From: a virus
Virus record (IMG/VR): IMGVR_UViG_3300007609_000056
Span: 1 to 33,815 of that record
Direction: 5' to 3' (one strand)
DNA: 33,815 nt
Part shown: piece by piece, positions 6,669-12,923 of the stretch
Layout of the letters: every line of letters starts with the position of its first letter
How positions within the stretch are numbered: the first letter of the stretch is position 1
Translations under genes and position numbers: made by a program
The notes under the pieces: generated by a model
Databases searched by the model: none
Seen by the model: only the letters and a program-made list of their open reading frames with translations
What the model was told of the DNA's origin: nothing

Positions 6669-6673
6669 GTAAT
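6648..6673 (+). repeat. Ribosome-binding-site repeat, copy 2
   Basis: This 26-base stretch differs from copy 3 (6771-6796) at only two positions. It encodes AKAKGE-stop and then supplies the GGGAG site for the small membrane protein gene at 6672. With copy 3 it brackets that gene as a direct repeat. Confidence 0.7.
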
Positions 6674-6791
6674 GGAAATTCTTAGTGCGCCGATCACGTT
6701 CGGCCATCTCATTACGTTTTGGCTCGGCAACACGTTGATGACGATATTTTTAATCGTCTTGGCGGCCATCGCAAAAGCGAAGGGAGAGTGA
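6672..6791 (+). CDS. Small single-span membrane protein
   Basis: The 39-residue ORF starts at ATG 6672, with GGGAG nine bases upstream. It has one likely membrane helix, LMTIFLIVLAAIA, and ends in AKAKGE, the same tail as the gene before it. It lies between two nearly identical 26-base repeats, which suggests a cassette. Function is unknown; no family is recognised. Confidence 0.5.
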   Translation: MEILSAPITFGHLITFWLGNTLMTIFLIVLAAIAKAKGE

Positions 6792-6796
6792 GTGAT
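6771..6796 (+). repeat. Ribosome-binding-site repeat, copy 3
   Basis: It encodes the AKAKGE tail of the small membrane protein and supplies a GGGAG site before the GTG at 6792. Copy 2 at 6648-6673 matches it at 24 of 26 positions. Confidence 0.7.
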
Positions 6797-6872
6797 TAAA
6801 CCCAGCGCGATTTTCAAAGCATCGCTGGAATTTCTTGGCATCAGGCAATCGAAAAACCAAATGGAGATCTAG
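6792..6872 (+). CDS. Possible 26-residue leader peptide
   Basis: A GTG at 6792 lies five bases after GGAG and opens a 26-codon frame ending at 6872, just before the helicase ATG. The peptide is basic with no known motif. It may be the remains of a cassette gene whose start region was copied, or a leader that couples translation to the helicase. Confidence 0.3.
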   Translation: MIKPSAIFKASLEFLGIRQSKNQMEI

Positions 6873-6878
6873 CAATCA

Positions 6879-8465
6879 ATGCTCCGTGACTATCAAAAAC
6901 GCGCCATTGATAGCCTTTATCAATGGTTCCGATCAAACCCGGCGGGCCACCCGATCCTTGAGCTCCCCACCGGGGCGGGGAAGAGCCACATTGTGGCTCA
7001 CCTGTGCCGCGACATCATGGCCGAGAATCCGGTGGCTCGGGTGCTCATGCTCACGCACCAGCGCGAGCTCATCGAGCAGAATGCGGGCAAGCTCCGCGAC
7101 GCCTGGCCGAACGCGCCCATGGGGATCTTCTCCGCCGGCCTGGGGCGCAAGGACATCGACGCCATTACCTTTGCCGGCATTCAGAGCATCTATCGGCACG
7201 CGGATCGGGTGGGGCACGTCCATCTCGTCATTATTGATGAGTGCCACGCCGTGTCGAATGCGAATACGGGCCGCTACCGCGAGTTGCTAAACGCCCTCAC
7301 CGAGATCAACCCGGCTCTCCGCGTGGTGGGCCTCACGGCGACGCCGTACCGGCTGGGCCAGGGCTACCTCACTGAAGGAAATGACGCCCTTTTTTCTGAC
7401 ATCATCTCGCCCGTCAGTGTCAGCGAGTTGATTGCGAAGGGCTACCTTTCACCCCTCCAGAGCAAGCTCCCCCCGGGCGGTCGAATCGACGTTAGCGGCG
7501 TGCGCAGGGTTGCCGGCGAGTACAATCAAAAAGACCTCGAGGCGGCGGTGCGCTTGTCCGAGCAGGAGGCGGTGAGCGCCATCATCGACTATGGCAAGGA
7601 TCGCCGCGCCTGGCTCATCTTCTGCACCGGGGTCGATCATTCCGAGGCGGTGGCCGAGGCCCTGAACGCTGAAGGCATCCCCGCGGCGTCGATCACGCAA
7701 AAGACGCCGAGAAAGGAACGGGACCAGCGCTTGGCCGACTTCAAGGCTGGCCGCCTCCGGGCCCTGACCAACGCCAACGTGCTCACCACCGGCTTCGACC
7801 ACCCCGGCATCGACCTCCTGGCCTTTCTGCGCCCCACGCTCTCCCCGGGCCTGTATATGCAAATGGCCGGGCGGGGTATGCGGATCTCGCCGGGGAAGGA
7901 AAACTGCCTGGTGCTCGACTTCGCCGGCAACATCCTCGCCCACGGGCCCGTGACCAACGTGCGGCCGCCGCGGTCCCCTTCGAGCAAGGCCGAGCCCGGG
8001 GATGTGCCGGTGAAAGCCTGCCCCGAGTGCCACGAGCTCGTGCAGATTAGCATCATGGTCTGCCCCGCCTGCGGGCACGCATGGGAGCAGAGAGAGCGGG
8101 AATGGGAGCTCGATGCCGCGGCGGACATTATGGGGGCGAACTCGAGGCGCACCATCGAAGTGGCTGATTGGGTTTGGCGCGAGCACGTTGCCCGAAAAAC
8201 CGGCAACCACATGGTCAAGGTGACCTATTACCCCGCCGCCCTCAGCGATTCGCCGGTGACGGAATATCTCGCCATCCTGAACCTGGGCCCCGGGGGCGAC
8301 AAAGCCAAGCGCCGCCTGCTCGACCTTTTCGAGCGATCCGGCGCGGAGCGCTGGAGCAATGCGCTGCCGGAGCTCTGCGAAGTCTTGAACAAGGCCCAGC
8401 CGCCAGCGTCGATTGCGGTGGAGAAGCAGGGGCGCTGGGATCGGGTCATTGGGACGGAGTGGTGA
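6879..8465 (+). CDS. SF2 DEAD/DEAH-type DNA helicase with zinc ribbon
   Basis: The 528-residue protein has the SF2 motifs in order: LRDYQKRAI at the N-terminus, Walker A PTGAGKS (30-36), DECH (120-123), TAT (153-155), the helicase C segment with LTTGFDHPGID (302-312) and motif VI QMAGRGMR (328-335). A zinc ribbon (C381, C384, C395, C398) follows, with a C-terminal domain of about 120 residues. It resembles phage UvsW/RecG-like or recombination helicases of about 500 residues. It probably remodels forks or recombination intermediates with the upstream nuclease and ATPase. The ribosome binding site is weak. Confidence 0.85.
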   Translation: MLRDYQKRAIDSLYQWFRSNPAGHPILELPTGAGKSHIVAHLCRDIMAENPVARVLMLTHQRELIEQNAGKLRDAWPNAPMGIFSAGLGRKDIDAITFAGIQSIYRHADRVGHVHLVIIDECHAVSNANTGRYRELLNALTEINPALRVVGLTATPYRLGQGYLTEGNDALFSDIISPVSVSELIAKGYLSPLQSKLPPGGRIDVSGVRRVAGEYNQKDLEAAVRLSEQEAVSAIIDYGKDRRAWLIFCTGVDHSEAVAEALNAEGIPAASITQKTPRKERDQRLADFKAGRLRALTNANVLTTGFDHPGIDLLAFLRPTLSPGLYMQMAGRGMRISPGKENCLVLDFAGNILAHGPVTNVRPPRSPSSKAEPGDVPVKACPECHELVQISIMVCPACGHAWEQREREWELDAAADIMGANSRRTIEVADWVWREHVARKTGNHMVKVTYYPAALSDSPVTEYLAILNLGPGGDKAKRRLLDLFERSGAERWSNALPELCEVLNKAQPPASIAVEKQGRWDRVIGTEW

Positions 8466-8839
8466 GGCTCCTGCGCGACGATAAGCGCTTCTTGGCGCGC
8501 CTGCTGGAGCCGCTGGCCCGTGAGGCCAAGGGCCGCGCCATGTGGGCCTATAGGGCCGCTTGGGAGGCGGGGGAGGCCGAGGAGGCGCTACCGCACCGAA
8601 AGGAAAACGCCGGCCGTAGGGCCGCCAATCTATGGGTCAGGGAGATGATGATGGAAACACCACCGGCGGTGCTACGCTACCGCGAATTGATCGACCAGGG
8701 CCCCCCGCGGCTCTGTCACACTTGCGACCACTTCGACAAAGAGGAAGGACACTGTGCCCACTTCAACGCGACGCCCCCGGCCGACTTCACGGCGACGGAA
8801 AACGCCTGCGACCAGTGGGTCGTCGAAATCCCGTTCTAG
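8462..8839 (+). CDS. Small cysteine-rich phage protein
   Basis: The 125-residue protein starts with GTG at 8462, overlapping the helicase stop by 4 bases, so it is coupled to the helicase. The N-terminal 60 residues are helical and charged. The C-terminal part holds four cysteines (CHTC, then GHC and ACDQW) in an arrangement like the zinc-ribbon tail of the nuclease at 5161-5997, suggesting a shared DNA- or partner-binding module. The longer in-frame extension upstream lies inside the helicase and is rejected. Confidence 0.55.
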   Translation: MRLLRDDKRFLARLLEPLAREAKGRAMWAYRAAWEAGEAEEALPHRKENAGRRAANLWVREMMMETPPAVLRYRELIDQGPPRLCHTCDHFDKEEGHCAHFNATPPADFTATENACDQWVVEIPF

Positions 8840-8840
8840 C

Positions 8841-9185
8841 GTGCCGAGTGAACACTGGGAGCAGCGCGAGCTCGTCAAATGGTTTCGCCAGACCTATCCC
8901 CACACCCGCATTTTCTCCGTGCCAAACGGTGCGGCCGTGAGCCCGGCCCAGGCGGCTCGGCTCAAGGTCGAGGGTTTGAGCGCCGGCGTGCCCGATCTCT
9001 GCGTGCCGGAATGGTCCCTATGGATCGAGATGAAGCGCCAGGAGGGCGGGCGGCTGAGCGCGAAGCAGAAAGACTGGATCGAGTATCTGGAGGAGGTGGG
9101 CCATACCGTGATCGTGGGAAAGGGGTGGGAGGATGCGCGGGCGCAGGTTCTAAGACTCCCTTTTTTAGAAAAAAACGGTCTATAG
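8841..9185 (+). CDS. VRR-NUC domain nuclease
   Basis: From the GTG at 8841 the protein has 114 residues and a full VRR-NUC fold: EHWEQRELVKWF at the start, the FSVPNGA segment, the GVPDL aspartate and the catalytic WIEMK (E-x-K), then KQKDWIEYL. VRR-NUC enzymes cut branched DNA, as in FAN1, and phage versions are found near replication helicases. A GTG at 8754 has a better ribosome binding site (GAGGAAGG) but adds a 29-residue Arg/Ser tail read from the overlapping gene, so the start is uncertain. Confidence 0.82.
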   Translation: MPSEHWEQRELVKWFRQTYPHTRIFSVPNGAAVSPAQAARLKVEGLSAGVPDLCVPEWSLWIEMKRQEGGRLSAKQKDWIEYLEEVGHTVIVGKGWEDARAQVLRLPFLEKNGL

Positions 9186-9248
9186 AATTGCTAGAGAAAG
9201 GCCCTCTTCAGGCGTAAGGTCAAAGCTCCAAAACAAGGAGGCAACACC

Positions 9249-9443
9249 ATGACCAAAACAATCTTCATCACCGCCATCGCCATCTTCGGCCTGGCCATCG
9301 CCACGGACCAGTCATACCACGACGCCCAGGCCGACCAGGACCACACGGAGGAGATGGTCTGCATGGGCTACTGGCCCCCGGAGGTTGCCGAGTTTGAGCT
9401 CGACTGCTCCGAGTACGGGGGTCGCCATGAGTTTCGGCGATGA
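9249..9443 (+). CDS. Small exported or membrane-anchored protein
   Basis: The 64-residue protein begins with a hydrophobic segment (IFITAIAIFGLAIA) like a signal peptide or anchor, followed by an acidic domain with two cysteines (MVCMGYW and LDCSEYG). AAGGAGG lies seven bases before the ATG, one of the strongest sites in the operon. Function is unknown. Confidence 0.6.
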   Translation: MTKTIFITAIAIFGLAIATDQSYHDAQADQDHTEEMVCMGYWPPEVAEFELDCSEYGGRHEFRR

Positions 9444-9679
9444 GCTCCTCCAAGCGCTCGCCCGTGGTCATCATCTCCAATTCGAGGAGCCGCTCCGGAG
9501 CGCGAGACAATCCGCGCCGGCCTACCTACGCTCGCGAAATCCAGCTCGGCCGGAAGGCGAGGCTGATGGATCGGTGGAGGGACACCTGCCCCTTCGGGAT
9601 GGAGCAGATAGGCCGGCGCATGGCTTGGCTCGCGGGATGGGAGGACGTGCACCGTGAGCTCGGGTGGACGCATGATTGA
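9440..9679 (+). CDS. Small basic protein of unknown function
   Basis: The 79-residue ORF starts at an ATGA overlap with the gene before it. The first 30 residues are Ser/Arg-rich and probably disordered; the rest contains RWRDTCPFGMEQIGRRMAWLAGWEDVH. No family is recognised. The overlap chain supports it as a real operon member. Confidence 0.5.
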   Translation: MSSSKRSPVVIISNSRSRSGARDNPRRPTYAREIQLGRKARLMDRWRDTCPFGMEQIGRRMAWLAGWEDVHRELGWTHD

Positions 9680-9833
9680 CGTTGATGCCCTTATCAATGC
9701 CATGACCGATGAGGAGCTCATCGACTTTATGGGGGCGGAATACTGGCTCGACTTGGTGCGCAGGCGCCTTGCCCGTGACGACTGGATGCCGGATGTGAGG
9801 AGGGAAATGCGTGAAAATCTCTTGGGCCTGTAA
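9672..9833 (+). CDS. Small acidic helical protein
   Basis: This 53-residue ORF starts with ATG at 9672, overlapping the previous gene by 8 bases. It reads MIDVDALINAMTDEELIDFMG and ends in NLLGL. It is helical with no known domain. The overlaps on both sides support it. Confidence 0.5.
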   Translation: MIDVDALINAMTDEELIDFMGAEYWLDLVRRRLARDDWMPDVRREMRENLLGL

Positions 9834-9993
9834 GTGGGTCGGCTGCGGCCGGCGCCAAAGCACCGAGGTTGAAGCCTATGGCCCCACCATCGCTCATTGC
9901 GACAAATGCAAAAAGGCATCGCGCCTGGTCGTATCTAAGCGCGCCGATGGCAAAGCCGTCGCAATCGACTCCCGGCCGACGCCGGAGGACTAG
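9811..9993 (+). CDS. Small zinc-ribbon protein
   Basis: The 60-residue ORF starts with GTG at 9811 after GGAGGGAA, overlapping the previous gene by 23 bases. Cysteines C7, C12, C30 and C33 fit a small zinc ribbon. It is the last gene of the plus operon and its TAG stop shares the palindrome CTAG with the convergent minus gene. Function is unknown. Confidence 0.55.
   Translation: MKISWACKWVGCGRRQSTEVEAYGPTIAHCDKCKKASRLVVSKRADGKAVAIDSRPTPED
9990..9993. other. Shared CTAG stop of two convergent operons
   Basis: The plus gene ends with TAG at 9991-9993 and the minus gene with TAG read from 9992-9990, so one palindromic CTAG terminates both. No space is left for a terminator between the operons. 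Confidence 0.75.
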
Positions 9994-10127
9994 CCCAGCC
10001 GATCCATGATGGCCAACGCCGTCCAGATAAACGGGGCGGCCAGGCCCAGGGCCGGCAGGAGGATCAGCGCAGCGATCAACGCGCACGCTACCACGGCCCA
10101 GCCTGCCAGTTTCTCACTCGTTCCCAT
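9990..10127 (-). CDS. Small membrane protein at the end of the late operon
   Basis: The 45-residue ORF starts with ATG at 10127, overlapping the upstream gene by 14 bases. It has a long hydrophobic stretch, AVVACALIAALILLPALGLA, and then a weaker one, consistent with one or two membrane spans. It could be an accessory lysis protein, but nothing specific shows this. Confidence 0.5.
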   Translation of the reverse strand: MGTSEKLAGWAVVACALIAALILLPALGLAAPFIWTALAIMDRLG

Positions 10128-10293
10128 CTTCCCTCCTCGGCACGGCCGCCAGCCTCGGTGAGTCATCAAGGATCAGGCGCAGGGCCTTGCGAGCTCGCGC
10201 CAGCAGCGCAGGGTCGTCGGTCACCACCGTGATCGTCACCGAGGCCCAATGGTCGTCGGTTTCGATGTCCTCCTCCCACTCGATGCGATTCAT
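10114..10293 (-). CDS. Small acidic protein of unknown function
   Basis: The 59-residue ORF starts at an ATGA overlap at 10293. It begins MNRIEWEEDIETDDHW, followed by a beta strand (SVTITVVT) and a helix (LLARARKALRLILDD). No family is recognised. It is supported by overlaps on both sides. Confidence 0.5.
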   Translation of the reverse strand: MNRIEWEEDIETDDHWASVTITVVTDDPALLARARKALRLILDDSPRLAAVPRREDGNE

Positions 10294-10529
10294 GCGTGCG
10301 CGGCCTTGTATGGCTCCCGAGGCCGGTAGGCCCGGCCCACGATGCTGTTGAGGGCTCGGTTGAGGTCAGCGTCCGTGCGAATGTCGAACACGTCCCCGAC
10401 ACCCTCTGCGATGATCCGGTGCGCATCAGGCCCGTGGCCCGGCATATGGAAGATCTGCGCACCCTGGCGCTCGGCCACGCGCTTGAGGCTGTCCTTGATG
10501 GTCGGGGCGTAGGTGTTATTCGTGATCAT
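10290..10529 (-). CDS. Small protein of unknown function
   Basis: The 79-residue protein starts with ATG at 10529, overlapping the phosphoesterase stop as ATGA; a longer 95-residue reading lies inside that gene. It begins MITNNTYAPTIKDSLKRVAE and ends with a segment rich in Arg and Pro. No domain is recognised. Confidence 0.5.
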   Translation of the reverse strand: MITNNTYAPTIKDSLKRVAERQGAQIFHMPGHGPDAHRIIAEGVGDVFDIRTDADLNRALNSIVGRAYRPREPYKAAHA

Positions 10530-11719
10530 GATTCTCCCTCTCCAATCATTTCCGGCGTGATGATGACCCGGCCGCACTCGCCGTGCCGCTTGTGGTAGGT
10601 GATGACCTGCGCCTCGCGGCCGGAGGAGTAGCCCGATCTGGAGGAGAAGGCGTCGGCGGCGGCGAGAGTCCGGTGCTGACAGATGGACATCAAATTTCCC
10701 TCCACCTCGTGCCGACTATGCAGGTGTCCCATATGACCATATGAGTGCCGCGTCCGCCCGAACACCTCCCGAAATTTGGCCACAAAAACGTCGTCGATCG
10801 CCGTGATCTTGCGCTTGTGGCCGTGGTGGAAAAAGAGGGACGTGTCGCCCCACTCGAAGCAATAGTAGGGGTCCGGGCTTTGATCCACCGTCACTCGCGG
10901 CTCGTCGTCATAGAGCGCCGCCAGCCATTCGCGCATCCAGATTGAGCTCACGGGGTTGTGGTTGCCCTCCGCCTCGATTAGATGCACCCAAGGATATTTG
11001 TCCAGCATCATCTGCATGATCTGGCGCCGCACCCGAATCCAGAGCCGGACGATGCGGCTGAAGCGCGTGTCAGCGTCGAGGAGGTGCTTGGAAGCCGGCG
11101 TGAGCGGCTCCATGCCGTCGAAGTGCAGATCATCGCCTAGGAAGCAAAGGATCGCTCCTGCGGCGCCTGGGGCCTGCTCAATGGCCCGCTCGAACCAGCC
11201 CACCAGAAGGCGCTCAGCGATTGCCGTGTCCCAATCGTCGCCCCGCGTCTCCTCGCCCCAGGCGAGCATCCCAAAGTGGAAGTCGGTGATGACGTGGAGA
11301 TTGACGAGCTCGGGATCGGTGGCAACGGGTTTTGATTTGTTCCGCTGCTCCCGGGGGATCTCCTCCTTGCACGCCTCGATGAAGTCGAGGGCGATCTGGC
11401 GCAGCGCCTCCTGATCCGTGGCGGTCTTGACCCATTGCAGCTTGGGCTGCCCGTCATCGCCGTAGAGCGTGCTGACGCCCTTGACGGCGAAAGGCGTAGT
11501 GGTGGGGTGCCTCATGTCCGCCTCGGGCGCGTAGCCCATCTTGGCGGCTCTGAGGCGCACACGCTCGACGGCTTGGCGTCCATTGTTTCGGTGCTCGCCC
11601 AGGGCCCGGGCCGCTGCCTGCATTGAGCCATGCTCTAGCACGGCGCTGAGCCACTTGCGCTCGGTGGAGCTCACGGCGTAGTTGAGCAGCTCGGTGTCGA
11701 CCTTCATGGGTGCGCCCAT
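10526..11719 (-). CDS. Metallophosphoesterase with N-terminal helix-turn-helix
   Basis: The 397-residue protein has an N-terminal helix-turn-helix of about 60 residues with GSMQAAARALGEHRNNGRQAV, then a calcineurin-like phosphoesterase. Its metal-site motifs are D146-F-H148, GDD (195-197), GNHN (252-255), HHGH (298-301) and GHLHSRH (331-337). Such phage enzymes are probably DNA nucleases or phosphodiesterases; the DNA-binding domain suggests a nucleic-acid target. The ATG at 11719 follows GAGG by nine bases and overlaps the o-spanin stop. Its place after the lysis genes is odd for a DNA enzyme. Confidence 0.8.
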   Translation of the reverse strand: MGAPMKVDTELLNYAVSSTERKWLSAVLEHGSMQAAARALGEHRNNGRQAVERVRLRAAKMGYAPEADMRHPTTTPFAVKGVSTLYGDDGQPKLQWVKTATDQEALRQIALDFIEACKEEIPREQRNKSKPVATDPELVNLHVITDFHFGMLAWGEETRGDDWDTAIAERLLVGWFERAIEQAPGAAGAILCFLGDDLHFDGMEPLTPASKHLLDADTRFSRIVRLWIRVRRQIMQMMLDKYPWVHLIEAEGNHNPVSSIWMREWLAALYDDEPRVTVDQSPDPYYCFEWGDTSLFFHHGHKRKITAIDDVFVAKFREVFGRTRHSYGHMGHLHSRHEVEGNLMSICQHRTLAAADAFSSRSGYSSGREAQVITYHKRHGECGRVIITPEMIGEGES

Positions 11720-11922
11720 CAGCAGCGCACCTCGATGCCACACATGGCCTCAAAGGCGGCGTTGTGGCCGATGATCTGCTTGATGGTGTCTTCGGTGTCG
11801 GCTCTGCTCGCGCAGATGGGCTCGAACACGGTGCAGGCTGGGTCAGTCCCTAAGGGAGCGCTCGCGCACCCCGTCAGGATCGTCACCGCCGCCAGCATTG
11901 CGACTCGCTTTGCGCCGCGCAT
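11719..11922 (-). CDS. o-spanin (Rz1-like lipoprotein)
   Basis: The 67-residue protein has a basic start, a hydrophobic signal and a lipobox LTGC with the cysteine at residue 19. The rest carries the pattern ACTVFEPICASRADTEDTIKQIIGHN found in Rz1-type spanins. It would be anchored in the outer membrane and pair with the i-spanin to fuse membranes at lysis. Its first 80 bases overlap the i-spanin gene in another frame, as in classical Rz/Rz1 pairs. AGGAGGGG precedes the ATG by five bases. Confidence 0.8.
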   Translation of the reverse strand: MRGAKRVAMLAAVTILTGCASAPLGTDPACTVFEPICASRADTEDTIKQIIGHNAAFEAMCGIEVRC

Positions 11923-12058
11923 CGATTCCCCTCCTCACGCTCTCGGCCATGGCCTTGAGGCTGGCGGATTGCCGCTCCTCTTGGCCGTGCTTCCGCCCTG
12001 TGCTGTAAGCCCAATAGACTCCGGCCAGGACGGAAACGACGAGGATCGCTTCAAGCAT
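11843..12058 (-). CDS. i-spanin-like protein (Rz-like)
   Basis: The 71-residue protein has an N-terminal membrane anchor, ILVVSVLAGVYWAYSTG, followed by a charged, Arg/Glu-rich periplasmic helix. This is the i-spanin layout, though shorter than lambda Rz. The gene overlaps the previous one at CGATGCTTGA and overlaps the o-spanin gene out of frame for 80 bases. The partner lipoprotein makes the assignment fairly firm. Confidence 0.65.
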   Translation of the reverse strand: MLEAILVVSVLAGVYWAYSTGRKHGQEERQSASLKAMAESVRRGIDARRKASRNAGGGDDPDGVRERSLRD

Positions 12059-12251
12059 CGGGTTGGTCGGCGTTCTTGTTCTTGCCCACGTTGCCGGCCA
12101 CGAAATTCAGTACGCTCAGCACCGTATTGACCACCTTGTCATCGGCCGTGCTCGGCGTCAGCGCGGTGATGGCCGTGGCGGCCGTGACTAGGGCGGTGAT
12201 GGCGTGGAGCCATGCGGGTGCTGCGTCGAGCAGTGCGAGTAGGTCAGTCAT
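12051..12251 (-). CDS. Small membrane protein, holin candidate
   Basis: The 66-residue protein has one or two hydrophobic segments (WLHAITALVTAATAITAL and VVNTVLSVLNFVAGNVG) and a hydrophilic C-terminus ending GKNKNADQPDA. It lies between the DUF5675 gene and the spanins and has a perfect AGGAGG six bases upstream. Small proteins of this type occur in phage lysis regions, but the holin role is inferred from position. Confidence 0.5.
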   Translation of the reverse strand: MTDLLALLDAAPAWLHAITALVTAATAITALTPSTADDKVVNTVLSVLNFVAGNVGKNKNADQPDA

Positions 12252-12272
12252 GATTGCCTCCTAGGGCTTAGC

Positions 12273-12713
12273 TTAGGGCCATTGGTAGGTGGGCCAGAGG
12301 ATAGAGAGCGCCCACTCGTCATATCTTGAAAGCACCGCCATGAGCTCATCGAACGCCTTGCGCGAGCTCACGATGCCGGGCTTGCTATTCACCACCATGA
12401 ACTCGGATCCGACGAGAATGCAGCCCTCGCTGTGCTCGATCCAGTTGCCGGGGTGAAAGAGAATGTGAGAGCGCTCCGGCACGTCGGCCACCTCCCACGC
12501 CTCCTGGTACTGCTCTTGCGTCAGGCGGGAGATCAGTGGAGAAGGCCGGCGCTTGAGCTCGTAGCGCCCGGCGGGGATACAGCTGATGTTCCTGGCGTTG
12601 CCTTCCCACGGCCGCTCGAGGGTCTTGCAGGACCATTCGCCAATCGTAAGCGTGCCGAAAACGCCCCAGGGCGAATTCCCCATGCGGCGGAGGAGGATGC
12701 TATTGGTTTCCAT
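12273..12713 (-). CDS. DUF5675 family protein, endolysin candidate
   Basis: The 146-residue protein fits DUF5675. It shows the pattern TLERPW, NISCIPAGRYELKRR, then HILFHPGNWIEHSEGCILVG, with a His and a Cys in an HxGN...S(E)GC arrangement. That recalls L,D-transpeptidase-like active sites (H and SxGC). In this lysis region, with no other muramidase or amidase visible, it is the best candidate for the wall-degrading enzyme. It overlaps the holin candidate by 14 bases. Confidence 0.65.
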   Translation of the reverse strand: METNSILLRRMGNSPWGVFGTLTIGEWSCKTLERPWEGNARNISCIPAGRYELKRRPSPLISRLTQEQYQEAWEVADVPERSHILFHPGNWIEHSEGCILVGSEFMVVNSKPGIVSSRKAFDELMAVLSRYDEWALSILWPTYQWP

Positions 12714-12891
12714 CGTCCAGCGCCTTCGTGCGCTTCAGGTAGAAGCGGAGCGCGGCGAGACCCGAGCAGATACCGATGACGGCGGCGATCAGCTGAAGCC
12801 ATTCAGTGATAAGGGGGATGTTCGCAGTTATCGCACTGAGAACGGAGGTGGCAGCGAGCGCGTCGGCTGCTTTGTGCGCTTGATCTTGCAT
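12700..12891 (-). CDS. Single-span holin-like protein
   Basis: From the ATG at 12891 (GGAG eight bases upstream) the protein has 63 residues, with a charged N-terminus, one strong membrane helix LITEWLQLIAAVIGICSGLAAL, and a basic C-terminus RFYLKRTK. A GTG at 12903 is a possible alternative start. Size, single span and place before the DUF5675 gene fit a holin. The second membrane protein at 12051-12251 is the other candidate. Confidence 0.6.
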   Translation of the reverse strand: MQDQAHKAADALAATSVLSAITANIPLITEWLQLIAAVIGICSGLAALRFYLKRTKALDDGNQ

Positions 12892-12923
12892 GGCTCGCTC
12901 CACGTCCGTGTTCTCCTATTGTA

